Below are positions 50,991-60,086 of a stretch of 64,000 bases of DNA, in pieces. Below the pieces are notes generated by a model, which had not been told where the DNA came from, did no database searches, and saw only the letters and a program-made list of their open reading frames with translations. The stretch comes from an uncultured Clostridia bacterium (GTDB lineage Bacteria > Bacillota > Clostridia > Lachnospirales > Lachnospiraceae), in the NCBI GenBank assembly GCA_947303805.1, contig CAMYZE010000001.1:310001-374000 (forward strand). The letters run 5' to 3'. Position 1 is the first letter of the stretch, and every line of letters begins with the position of its first letter. The translations under genes and the position numbers were made by a program.

Positions 50991-52415
50991 ATGAATATTA
51001 GAAATGTTTTGAAAAATAAAATACAGCAGTTGATAGCCAGAGTAAAAAGAATTAAGAAAAGGTCTATATACTGTGTGGTGGCAGGTCTCGTATTTGCGAT
51101 TTTATCGCTTATTACTAATAGGCAGTCTATCTATGTCAGATCAAACGAGATAGAGAGAGGTTCTTACGGAACACAAAAAACTCCATATTCAATAAAAATC
51201 GACGCGGAAAATCTCGCAAAGAATATGGAGTTTAGTGTCTCTGTATCTTCAAAAAAATACACAAAAGATGAGGCGGATGAGGCATTTACAAAAAAGATTG
51301 ATGAATTAAAAATAGATATTTTAAATGAGAATGATAGTTTTGAAAGTATAAATAGTAAGCTCAATTTTAAAAGTGATTTGGGAGACGGTGTAAGAGCGAG
51401 CTATGCTTTTGAACCTAAGAAAATAGAAGAGTATTATGACAAGTATAAAAGTGCAAAAAAGAGAAAAGCTACAAAAAGTGATTTGCTTGCGACTGTTAGC
51501 ATAGCAACAAGAAGTGACATTGATGATTTTAAATACTTTGTTGATTACCAAAAAGTTATAGATGGTAGTGGCAATGTCAACAATGAAAATTTTAAACTGA
51601 CTGAGTTTTGTACCGGATTTATAGTTATACAACTGTCTACAGAGATTAAGGATAAAGAAGGAAGTTACAAATCAGAAAAGTATATGTTGCCTGTAAGAGT
51701 AGTAAGTAAAAAACTAACTCCAATAGAAGCATTTAAGGTAGCATTTAAAAAAGAATTAGATAATAGTGATAAAGAAACGATCAATGAAGACACTATAAAA
51801 TTACCAAAAGTTATTAATGATTTTAGAATTATATATAAAGAGAATAGAAATCTAGGATTTTTGCTTATGCCTATATTCGGAGTGCTTGTAGCTATACTAC
51901 TTGAAGCTAGAGACAAAGAGGAAGAAAAAGAAAAAGCTAAAAGGAGAATTAGGTTACTAGAGATAGATTTCGCACAAATTATATCAAAGATACTTTTATA
52001 TGTAAGTAGTGGGATGACTATTAGAAATTCATTTATAAGACTCGCGGAACAATATCAAAAATCTAAAAGTGGTGTTAAAAATTTTGAAAATAGAGCAGCT
52101 TATGAAGAACTAGTGGTAGTAAAGAATAAACTTGCTAGCGGATATAGTGAAATTAATGCCTACGAAGAAATGGCTAAAAATATCAATTTAAGGATATATA
52201 CAAGATTTTTAAACATTATTATTCAAAGCATAAAGAATGGAAATAAGGATTTAAAAAATATATTAAATATGGAGGTGCAAGATGCATTGTACGAGAGAAA
52301 GCAGAATGCAAAAAAACTTGGTGAAGAAGCGGCGACTAAATTAGTATTACCACTTATGATGATGCTTTCAATAATAATGGTTGTAATAATGGTACCCGCA
52401 TTTATGGGTATGTAA
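50991..52415 (+). CDS. TadC-like protein with a large extracytoplasmic N-terminal region
   Basis: 474 aa. TM helix near residues 25-45, then about 240 polar residues, probably outside the membrane, then a TM near 290-305. The C-terminal F domain follows (FAQIISKILLYVSSGMTIRN) and a last TM with LVLPLMMMLSIIMVVIMVP. Classical TadC is about 300 aa, so the extra N-terminal domain, seen in related clostridial operons, is the distinguishing feature. It follows TadB by 30 nt. Confidence 0.8.
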   Translation: MNIRNVLKNKIQQLIARVKRIKKRSIYCVVAGLVFAILSLITNRQSIYVRSNEIERGSYGTQKTPYSIKIDAENLAKNMEFSVSVSSKKYTKDEADEAFTKKIDELKIDILNENDSFESINSKLNFKSDLGDGVRASYAFEPKKIEEYYDKYKSAKKRKATKSDLLATVSIATRSDIDDFKYFVDYQKVIDGSGNVNNENFKLTEFCTGFIVIQLSTEIKDKEGSYKSEKYMLPVRVVSKKLTPIEAFKVAFKKELDNSDKETINEDTIKLPKVINDFRIIYKENRNLGFLLMPIFGVLVAILLEARDKEEEKEKAKRRIRLLEIDFAQIISKILLYVSSGMTIRNSFIRLAEQYQKSKSGVKNFENRAAYEELVVVKNKLASGYSEINAYEEMAKNINLRIYTRFLNIIIQSIKNGNKDLKNILNMEVQDALYERKQNAKKLGEEAATKLVLPLMMMLSIIMVVIMVPAFMGM

Positions 52416-52424
52416 GGAGGGCAT

Positions 52425-52622
52425 ATGAATTATTTAATGTTTAAGGTAAAAAAAGAGATTAAAGATTTTATTGATGATGAGAGAGGTGCTGGCGTTATCG
52501 AACTTGTATTGATAATAGTTGTGCTTATTGGTTTCGTCTTTTTATTTAAAGATAAAATTGGAACACTCTTAAGTACTGTTTTTTCTAAGATAAATAGTCA
52601 AGCAGAAAGTATATACCAATAA
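52425..52622 (+). CDS. Flp-type IVb pilin
   Basis: 65 aa prepilin. A short basic leader (MNYLMFKVKKEIKDFIDDER) is followed by GAGVIELVLIIVVLIGFVF, with the Glu at +5 of the likely cleavage site. GGAGG lies before the ATG. It is the main subunit candidate. Its stop overlaps the start of the DUF5702 gene by one base (TAATG). Confidence 0.9.
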   Translation: MNYLMFKVKKEIKDFIDDERGAGVIELVLIIVVLIGFVFLFKDKIGTLLSTVFSKINSQAESIYQ

Positions 52623-54718
52623 TGAAAAAGTTTAGTGGAAGTATATCTATATATTTTGTGTTTGCAATTGTTCTAATAATCTCAGTAATACTATCTGTAA
52701 CTGAGATTGCACGAATAAATTGTCAAAAACTATACCTTCAGATTGCTACGGATTCAGCGCTCGACTCTATGGCATCACTATACCATAGAAAACTTTATAA
52801 ATACTACAATCTTTATGGTGTAGAGTATAGAACTTTAGATATGCTTGAGACTGAATATTTGGAATATATGTATCCTTATTTTATGAGTGAGGAGAGATAC
52901 ATAAACAATTGGTATATTGCGAATATAGATCAAGATAATATAAAGATGACTATAAAAACACTGTCAGATGACTATTACTTGGAAAAAGAAATTATTAATT
53001 ATGAAAAGTATAAACTTGCAGGTAAAGCGATTAAGTTTTTAGGAAAAGAAATATTCATTAAGGATGAAGATGATAATAAGAAATTATTTGATGAAGCAGA
53101 TACATTATTCAAAGAAGTAGAAAAAAGCAACTTATATGGTGAGATATATGAAAGATATTTTGATTTTACGGATGATATAAAAGCCTTAGAGAACTATGCA
53201 CGTAAGATTCAAGATTTTGTTGATAAGATTAATTTAACTCTAAATCGTATTAAAACTATGTCAACAGGAGGAAGCAAATCAAATGCTGAGGCGGCACTTA
53301 GTAAGTTCGAAGAACTTGATAGTAGAGTATCAAACCTTTATGGCAATTTGGTGGCTTTCCGCGATAAGATGAAAGATTTTAGACAGCTAGTAACTGAAAA
53401 TTATCAAAAGTATCAACACGATAAGGCTAGTGACTATTACGAATTTAATGATGAAATTATTGAGTTTGTGGAATCTGAATTTGAACATTTTATCTCGTTC
53501 GTGGATGAAGATAGTGATATGAATAAAGCAGTTGAAGTGGGATTTAAAAATTGCACTTGGTTATCAAGAATGGCAGGAGAAGACTATAGAGAGATAAGAA
53601 AATATGTTTCTGAGCTAAGCTATTTAGAGGCAGAACTAAGATATGAGAAAAGCAAGAAGGGAAAAGACAAGGATACTGAGGAAATAAGAGCTCTGCAAGA
53701 GGAAATAAAAGATTTACTAAAAGAAATATCAGATTTTCTAAAGGATGTAAAAGAAAATTATAGAGATGTAAGGTTAGATCCAATACCTATTATTGTTTCT
53801 TCTACAAACCATAGTGACAAAGAAAGTATATTAAAAAAGTTAATTGGTTTTAAAAATGGTCTTTTGATTAATTTGATTCTTGATTCGGATGTGTTGTCAC
53901 AGATTAGTAGTGAACATATTAATTACTTGAGTTTTAACATTATGTCTGACAGTGATGCAATTAGTTTAGAAAAGGTATTATTTGGTGAGTATGAATTAGA
54001 TAAGTTTAACTATTTTAATAAAGATCTAAACGATGAAGTAACAATTAGTGGTAGTAAGAGATATGAAGTTGAAAGGCTTATTAGTGGAAGGACAGATGAT
54101 CTTGCAAGCCTAAAAGATGTCATAAATCAAATATTTTTAATCAGGATTGCAATGAATGTACTTCACATATATAAGAGCTCTGAAAAGAGACAAGCAGCGA
54201 GAAAATTTACAGCGTTGTTATTTAGTGGTTTTTCTCCACTTATGGTTGAGGCAATGTTTTTAGTTATGATAACTGCATGGGGTACGGCGCAGGCTGTAAT
54301 AGATATGAAAAAACTTATGAAGAATAAAAGAGTAAAACTAATGCACGATGATGACTCTTGGACAGTATCGGTTGATTCTATATTGAGTGTAGCAGCTGGA
54401 AATATTACAGGAAAAAATGATGAAGATGACAAGGGCATAGCACTAAATTATAAGGATTATTTAAGAATATTACTTTTCAAAACTCGTCAGGTTGATGTAA
54501 ATGCACGAATGGTCAGCATAATAGATAGAAATATAAAAGATGAACAAGAGAGTTTTGATTTTGAAAAGATGGTTTACTCTTTTTATGTCGAGAATAAGTT
54601 CACTTGTAAACATTTTTTTACTAATTTAGTATTTGTACCTGCTAAAAGTGTAGAACTGTATGATCAGTATGCTATTAGGACGGATGGGTATAGATGTTTT
54701 TATGATAATGGAAAGTAG
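52622..54718 (+). CDS. DUF5702 pilus-operon protein
   Basis: 698 aa. The N-terminal segment SGSISIYFVFAIVLIISVIL resembles a TadE/TadG-type anchor. LYLQIATDSALDSMASLYHRKL follows, the DUF5702 signature. A long charged coiled-coil-rich middle (about residues 150-390) and a hydrophobic segment near 545-560 (LMVEAMFLVMITAWGTAQAV) follow. It probably acts as a large minor pseudopilin. Translation is coupled to the pilin gene. Confidence 0.8.
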   Translation: MKKFSGSISIYFVFAIVLIISVILSVTEIARINCQKLYLQIATDSALDSMASLYHRKLYKYYNLYGVEYRTLDMLETEYLEYMYPYFMSEERYINNWYIANIDQDNIKMTIKTLSDDYYLEKEIINYEKYKLAGKAIKFLGKEIFIKDEDDNKKLFDEADTLFKEVEKSNLYGEIYERYFDFTDDIKALENYARKIQDFVDKINLTLNRIKTMSTGGSKSNAEAALSKFEELDSRVSNLYGNLVAFRDKMKDFRQLVTENYQKYQHDKASDYYEFNDEIIEFVESEFEHFISFVDEDSDMNKAVEVGFKNCTWLSRMAGEDYREIRKYVSELSYLEAELRYEKSKKGKDKDTEEIRALQEEIKDLLKEISDFLKDVKENYRDVRLDPIPIIVSSTNHSDKESILKKLIGFKNGLLINLILDSDVLSQISSEHINYLSFNIMSDSDAISLEKVLFGEYELDKFNYFNKDLNDEVTISGSKRYEVERLISGRTDDLASLKDVINQIFLIRIAMNVLHIYKSSEKRQAARKFTALLFSGFSPLMVEAMFLVMITAWGTAQAVIDMKKLMKNKRVKLMHDDDSWTVSVDSILSVAAGNITGKNDEDDKGIALNYKDYLRILLFKTRQVDVNARMVSIIDRNIKDEQESFDFEKMVYSFYVENKFTCKHFFTNLVFVPAKSVELYDQYAIRTDGYRCFYDNGK

Positions 54719-55580
54719 AAAATTAAAAGCATCTATTACTGTTGAAGCAGCATTTTCATTTACCATCACTGTGTTTGTACTATTTTTAATGCTTGGCCCG
54801 TTGCTTATCATTAGGAGTACTAGCGATTTACTTATCGAATTGAATAACATGTCTAAGAATAGATGTGACTATGAAATGATAAAACTTGGCTCAAGCGATT
54901 CTGATTTATACAAGAAGGTTAAAGAATATATTGGTGACAGCAATATCAAAGAAGATAGTATAGAGTATATAGAGAATTTGACAAATAATGTTTTATTCAC
55001 ACTTGATTTTAATGATAGATATAAGGAAGATGAAAGGGAATATAGAAACATAGATCATATCTATAGTATGAATCCGGACATTTACGATGCTGATTCAAAC
55101 ATAGTCAAATATGATTATTTGGTTGATTTTTTACTTCCCTATAATGTTTTAAATGTCGATGGAGTCCTTAAAAGGCTAATCAGTAACAGGCGTGCATTTG
55201 TAGGATCGGATGGCGATAGATTCGATTCAGAACTTGAAGATGGAGAATATATATATGTGGCTAATAATTATGTAAACTCACTAGTTTATCATTTGAATAT
55301 AAACTGCACTTATTTAGTGAAGAAAACAACAGGAGTTGAGTATAAAAACATAGGAAGCCAAAGAAATTATAATAACCAAAAATATGATAAATGTGATTAT
55401 TGTTTTAAAAAAATTAAACTTAAAAATGAAACCATTTGTTATATAACTCAATATGGCGATAAGTTTCATTATAGAGATGATTGCCCACTTATGACAGCAT
55501 ATGTTACTAAAATCCCAAAGGACTATATAGAGGGATATAACCTAAGACCATGTTTTAAGTGCGCGAAGAAAGAGGAGTAA
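54702..55580 (+). CDS. TadE-like pseudopilin with a double Cys-His C-terminal module
   Basis: About 292 aa. The N-terminal segment SRKLKASITVEAAFSFTITVFVLF is given here as KASITVEAAFSFTITVF, with the TadE-type T-V-E-A motif before a hydrophobic helix. The C-terminal 85 residues contain two copies of an H-x4-C ... C-x2-C pattern: HLNINCTYL with CDYC, and HYRDDCPLM with CFKC, a possible zinc-binding repeat outside the cell. The start could also be 54708; there is no clear binding site and the 5' end overlaps the DUF5702 gene by 17 nt. Confidence 0.75.
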   Translation: MIMESRKLKASITVEAAFSFTITVFVLFLMLGPLLIIRSTSDLLIELNNMSKNRCDYEMIKLGSSDSDLYKKVKEYIGDSNIKEDSIEYIENLTNNVLFTLDFNDRYKEDEREYRNIDHIYSMNPDIYDADSNIVKYDYLVDFLLPYNVLNVDGVLKRLISNRRAFVGSDGDRFDSELEDGEYIYVANNYVNSLVYHLNINCTYLVKKTTGVEYKNIGSQRNYNNQKYDKCDYCFKKIKLKNETICYITQYGDKFHYRDDCPLMTAYVTKIPKDYIEGYNLRPCFKCAKKEE

Positions 55581-55581
55581 A

Positions 55582-56019
55582 ATGAGATATATAGTATTTT
55601 TAATTGCATATATATGCTTTTTGATTATGGATATAAGAAGACAAGAGATAGACTTGATTGCTTTATCTATATATGGTGTAGCAGCTCTTGTGACACTTTC
55701 ATTTGATAAAGATAGTTTAACGATGATTAAGTTAGTTGACATATTATATTCAATTTTGTTTGGACTTATCATTTATTTACTGTCATATTTTTCTGGTGAG
55801 GGAATAGGCCTTGCTGATGGAATATATTTTGTGATAAATGGACTGTTACTCACGTTAAAAGAGAATATGATTCTTTTTGTGTCAGGATTATTTGTTGCTT
55901 TTATCATAGGGATGTTCATGTTTTACTTACAAAAAAATAGTTCAAAAAGATTGCAAAGATTACCATTTATGCCGTGCTTTTTACCTGCAATCATAGGATA
56001 TATATTATGCATAGTTTAG
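55582..56019 (+). CDS. second prepilin-peptidase-like protein (A24)
   Basis: 145 aa membrane protein, one base after the TadE-like stop. It carries LIMDIRRQEID (first Asp region) and GEGIGLADGIYF, where the usual G-x-G-D reads G-L-A-D, so the Gly before Asp is Ala. LPFMPCFLPAIIGYIL ends it as in other A24 peptidases. Activity may be altered. It may process the TadE-like subunits while the first peptidase handles Flp, which is inference. Confidence 0.78.
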   Translation: MRYIVFLIAYICFLIMDIRRQEIDLIALSIYGVAALVTLSFDKDSLTMIKLVDILYSILFGLIIYLLSYFSGEGIGLADGIYFVINGLLLTLKENMILFVSGLFVAFIIGMFMFYLQKNSSKRLQRLPFMPCFLPAIIGYILCIV

Positions 56020-56252
56020 AGACAGGTATAGTGGTATCAATAGCGGCTTTCTTTTTCTTTAGCTTTTTAACATTTACATTTTTGAGAGAGGGAAATATTT
56101 CGAAAAATATTTTACAAAAATTAGATGAGGAAAAAAAGTGCTATGTACTAGGGGGAAATAAAAATTATAGCCCCGAACATACTTTAAATATTTTAAATAT
56201 AATTTTGGAGGGTGAAAATAATGGAGAGTATAATGATGAACATAGAGATTAG
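56007..56252 (+). CDS. small single-pass Tad-operon protein
   Basis: 81 aa from the ATG at 56007 (MHSLETGIVV), overlapping the preceding gene by 13 nt. An upstream in-frame ATG at 55974 overlaps more. One TM segment, IVVSIAAFFFFSFLTFTFL, then a polar tail. No family is recognised. The tail end overlaps the next gene by 32 nt. Confidence 0.55.
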   Translation: MHSLETGIVVSIAAFFFFSFLTFTFLREGNISKNILQKLDEEKKCYVLGGNKNYSPEHTLNILNIILEGENNGEYNDEHRD

Positions 56253-57192
56253 CGAAGAGAAGAGTATTAAGAGTACTTTTATCTATATAAGAAATGCAAA
56301 AATAAATGAGGAGAGTTATGAGTCAAAGATCCTTTCTGAAGAGAATATCGAGAATATAATTAAACATCATTTGATTTATGAAGGGGAAAACAGAGTCTTA
56401 AAATACGATGTCAGCAACTCAGTGAGTCTAGATGAATATATTAAGGCTAGAAGACTCACCAAAGATGATATTTGTAAAATAGTGTTATCTATAGATGAGA
56501 TACTTATGAGTATAGAGAATTATCTTTTATCTGAAAACTCTATAATACTTGACTTTAGGGCAATAAGGGTGGCGAAAGGTGCAAATGGAGAAATTGTATA
56601 TAAGTTTATCGCAGTGCCAAATTTCAATTCAAGCTTTTCTTATGAGTTGTCAAAGTTTCTTATTAGAATCTTAAGGCATATTGATGTTGAAGATAATGAA
56701 GCTCTTTCTCTTGCCTATGGGTTATTTGTGCGAAGCTCAAAGGACAACTATACAATTAGCGATTTAATAGAATTAGTTGATAAAGTATACGACAAAAAAT
56801 TTTTAATGAATGAATATGTAAGTGAAGATGAATTGAATAAATACGATGAAGAAATGGCAAATGAAATTTCTGAAGAGATCATGGAAGAAAATAGAGCAAT
56901 GGTGATAGACGATATCATAGAGTCAAATGATGTTTTAGATAGTGTCACCTTAAACAATGATAAAAAAGAGGGGCTAATTATAGATTCTGAAACGAGGGCG
57001 GTCCTTGGTGATAATATATTGGATGATTTCGAAAGTGAAGATAAAAAAATAATTTCAAAAGGAAAAAAGCTAACACTATTTAAGGGTAAAAGAGCACTCA
57101 AAGGCAATATTTGCATTGGAATTATCGGATATATTCTTGTACCTATAGTTATTATAGCAGCACCTCTATTATATTACTTTATTTTTGCTTAG
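56221..57192 (+). CDS. DUF6382-domain membrane protein
   Basis: 323 aa. The N-terminal domain (about 1-165) fits DUF6382: LKYDVSNSVSLDEYIKARRL, ILDFRAIRVAKGANGEI. Such domains usually precede an FHA domain, but here the sequence goes through an acidic linker to one C-terminal TM (IGIIGYILVPIVIIAAPLLY) with no FHA. GGAGG is 9 nt before the ATG at 56221. It is probably a cytoplasmic domain anchored to the pilus platform. Confidence 0.72.
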   Translation: MESIMMNIEISEEKSIKSTFIYIRNAKINEESYESKILSEENIENIIKHHLIYEGENRVLKYDVSNSVSLDEYIKARRLTKDDICKIVLSIDEILMSIENYLLSENSIILDFRAIRVAKGANGEIVYKFIAVPNFNSSFSYELSKFLIRILRHIDVEDNEALSLAYGLFVRSSKDNYTISDLIELVDKVYDKKFLMNEYVSEDELNKYDEEMANEISEEIMEENRAMVIDDIIESNDVLDSVTLNNDKKEGLIIDSETRAVLGDNILDDFESEDKKIISKGKKLTLFKGKRALKGNICIGIIGYILVPIVIIAAPLLYYFIFA

Positions 57193-57203
57193 GCGGTAAA
57201 AGT

Positions 57204-59417
57204 ATGAAAAGATATCTGATTGGATTGACTTTGTTTGTGTCTATAGGGTTAGCATTTAATATAAGTGCATTTACCTATGCATCTTCATTTGCACGAGAGG
57301 AATCAGCAACCTCTTACGGATATTCAAAAATAGATAGCAATGTTGTATTAAGACAAATACTTGATCTAAAAAATATAAATGTTAAGTTTACACAAAATGA
57401 TAATAGCTACATTTTTCATATTACTGGAAACGCATCGTTTAATGTGTATGGTACTTATGGAAAGACTATCATAGGGACATACACCAATTCCCCAGCGCCA
57501 TTATTATATAAAGAAGAAAACTTTGGCAATGGGCTTAGCGTGAGCGAAAATGGTAAATCACCATTCGCTGATTATAAAAATGGAGATTTATATAAAAACA
57601 CTAGTTTAAATATTTTAGGAAGGACAATTGCTAATTTTAATTCAAGTTATACTTTAAAATCTAATGGTAGTATAACAAATCGAGTATTTGAAAAATGGAA
57701 TAATGGTGAGAGATATTTTATACCCAATAGTTTAAGAAATAACACAAGTGCAAGAAGTCATAATTTTTCAGGATCTACTAGCTTCCCCTATAATTGTGAC
57801 AATAATGGTGCAGGTGTGAGTATACTACAAAATAGTTCAAGCCATCACTACACATTAAATGATGTTACGATGAATCGGACACGTTGTATTGACACATTTA
57901 CAATATATGTTAATTGTAAAATATCAATAAACAAAAATTATATCAATGATTATAAATATGTTTGCTTTGCACAGTCATTTGCATTTTTGACAAGTCAGTC
58001 TGTCTCTAGTCTGATTGAATCTGCGTCTGGCATATCCGTATGTACTCAGACAATAGATTTAAAAGAGTATGTAAATTGTGACCATGAATGGGCCATGTTA
58101 ATGGGGGATAAGACAAATCACAATAGGTATTGTAAACTTTGCGAATGGACCAAGACTGAACCACATGAATTATTGTATGAGTATGATGGTATAAAAAATA
58201 ATGTCTGTACTTGTTCGTATATTGACAAGGTAAATTATAATTTTAGAATTAATGATGATAATTTAAATGAGTTAACTACTGTACTTGATAGCAATAGTCC
58301 ATATACTAAGTATGAGTTTACTAGTAAGAAAGGATATAAGTTTAAGTATTATAAGAAGTATGAAAAGAGACTTTTATCGTCTAATAATTTGTCTACAATA
58401 AGTAATGCTATTTATACAGAATTTATTTCTACTTGTTCAGAATTAGATGACGAAACTGGTATGTGCTCGATGATATATAACGCAGAATATGATGTAAATA
58501 AGTTTACATTTATCTATAGCAGTATCAACAATAAAAATTTAAAACTTAATAGCATGATCGAACCACAAATAGTTTATTATGACGAAAAAGCATATTTAAA
58601 GAAGAATGCAAAGCTTGGTGGATATGCTTTTAAGGGATGGACTTTAACATTGGGTAGCGAGCAAGTTGATTTAGCGCCGAAGCAAGAAATTACAAATTAT
58701 ACAGATGTAGATCTAACGGAAATTACCATTTATCCTATATATAAGAATCTAGATTTTACTATAGCATATTCATCGGGCAGGGGATCATTTTCAGATGGAT
58801 CAAAATACAAAGAGATAAAATACACTTATTTTGATAACAGCGAATTAGAATGGGTACATTTAAATAGTAGTGAAGATTATATGAAATACTATATGGATCA
58901 AAATGGTAATAAGTTTGAGACCATGGCTCAAGTAAAAAAATATTTAGATGACAATGAACTTGACGACTACATAGTAAAGCTGATACCTGTTTTTGGTAGA
59001 GATGAGTATTCTAATCCAGAGAATAATGATGATGGAAAGGCGGATGATGAAGTAAGAAGGAGAGTGGATCCAAAATCTGGACCTGGATCTGTCGATGAAA
59101 ACACCCATAACATTATAGTGGATTTTGATTTTATTAATAATAGTAGTATATATGGTATGAGTGTCTCATCTAAAGATGATGGCAATAAAGGGAAAGGGGA
59201 AATGTTTGGACCACCTGTTGCCAGTATGTCATTTATAAAAAAACCCGATATCAATGATAGGGGCGTTCACTATAAACTGAAATTATTATTACTATTTATA
59301 AAGAATAATTTATTATTATTCTCAATTTGCTGTAGTTTATTAATTCTACTTATTATATTATATGTTATTTTAGTAATAAAACACTATAAAAAGCAACTTC
59401 AAGATGTAATTTATTGA
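57204..59417 (+). CDS. large secreted, membrane-anchored Tad-operon surface protein
   Basis: 737 aa from the ATG at 57204. Signal peptide (KRYLIGLTLFVSIGLAFNIS ... TYAS), then a large extracellular region. A cysteine/histidine patch lies at about residues 290-345 (CDHEWAM, HNRYCKLCEW, NVCTCSY). A repeat-like Listeria-Bacteroides fold lies near residue 460 (LGGYAFKGWTLTLGSE). The C-terminus is one TM (LLLFSICCSLLILLIILYV) with a basic tail. It may be a pilus-tip or adhesion protein. The family is not recognised. Confidence 0.7.
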   Translation: MKRYLIGLTLFVSIGLAFNISAFTYASSFAREESATSYGYSKIDSNVVLRQILDLKNINVKFTQNDNSYIFHITGNASFNVYGTYGKTIIGTYTNSPAPLLYKEENFGNGLSVSENGKSPFADYKNGDLYKNTSLNILGRTIANFNSSYTLKSNGSITNRVFEKWNNGERYFIPNSLRNNTSARSHNFSGSTSFPYNCDNNGAGVSILQNSSSHHYTLNDVTMNRTRCIDTFTIYVNCKISINKNYINDYKYVCFAQSFAFLTSQSVSSLIESASGISVCTQTIDLKEYVNCDHEWAMLMGDKTNHNRYCKLCEWTKTEPHELLYEYDGIKNNVCTCSYIDKVNYNFRINDDNLNELTTVLDSNSPYTKYEFTSKKGYKFKYYKKYEKRLLSSNNLSTISNAIYTEFISTCSELDDETGMCSMIYNAEYDVNKFTFIYSSINNKNLKLNSMIEPQIVYYDEKAYLKKNAKLGGYAFKGWTLTLGSEQVDLAPKQEITNYTDVDLTEITIYPIYKNLDFTIAYSSGRGSFSDGSKYKEIKYTYFDNSELEWVHLNSSEDYMKYYMDQNGNKFETMAQVKKYLDDNELDDYIVKLIPVFGRDEYSNPENNDDGKADDEVRRRVDPKSGPGSVDENTHNIIVDFDFINNSSIYGMSVSSKDDGNKGKGEMFGPPVASMSFIKKPDINDRGVHYKLKLLLLFIKNNLLLFSICCSLLILLIILYVILVIKHYKKQLQDVIY

Positions 59418-59423
59418 CTTTTA

Positions 59424-59432
59424 TGATATAAT
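59424..59432 (+). promoter_or_regulatory. extended -10 promoter for the cyclophilin gene
   Basis: TG-A-TATAAT, 38 nt before the start codon at 59471, just after the Tad operon ends. No convincing -35. Confidence 0.45.
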
Positions 59433-59470
59433 AAGGCTTGTTATTTTAGTAATATATGGAGAGGGTAAAA

Positions 59471-60082
59471 ATGAAAAAGATTCTAAGTTTAGCATTAAGC
59501 ATTTTACTAATTTTATCAGTGGTTGCATGTGGAAGTAAAAATGCTTCTAGTTCTGCAGCTACAAGTAATGATGGAGGAACAAAAGTGAATAATCCAAAGA
59601 TTGAGATATCTGTAAAAGATTATGGAAAGATTCAACTTGAACTTGATCCAAGTCAAGCACCACTTACAGTTGAAAACTTTTTAAAACTTGTAAATGAAGG
59701 TTTTTACAATGGTTTGACATTCCACAGAATCATAAAAGGATTTATGATTCAAGGCGGAGATCCACTTGGCACAGGTTATGGTGGATCTGATGAGACTATC
59801 AAAGGTGAATTTGCAAGTAATGGTGTAGAGAATAACATCAAGCATGAAAGAGGTGTTATCTCTATGGCTAGAAGTATGAATCCTGATTCAGCTAGTTCAC
59901 AATTTTTCATTATGCACCAAGATAGTGAACATCTTGATGGTGATTATGCAGCATTTGGTCATGTGACAAGTGGTATTGAAATTGTTGATAAGATTTGTGA
60001 CAACACGCCTGTTCAAGATGGAAATGGAACAGTTGCAAAGATCGATCAACCAGTTATTGAGTATATAAAAGTTATAGAGTAA
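59471..60082 (+). CDS. cyclophilin-type peptidyl-prolyl isomerase lipoprotein
   Basis: 203 aa. The lipobox VVAC (Cys about 17) anchors it outside the membrane. An S/A/T-rich linker leads to a compact cyclophilin: FHRIIKGFMIQGGDPLGTG, ISMARSMNPDSASSQFFI and YAAFGHVTSGIEIVDKI. It assists folding of secreted proteins. Start at 59471, after GGAGAGG; the ATG at 59456 precedes that site. Confidence 0.93.
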   Translation: MKKILSLALSILLILSVVACGSKNASSSAATSNDGGTKVNNPKIEISVKDYGKIQLELDPSQAPLTVENFLKLVNEGFYNGLTFHRIIKGFMIQGGDPLGTGYGGSDETIKGEFASNGVENNIKHERGVISMARSMNPDSASSQFFIMHQDSEHLDGDYAAFGHVTSGIEIVDKICDNTPVQDGNGTVAKIDQPVIEYIKVIE

Positions 60083-60086
60083 ATTT

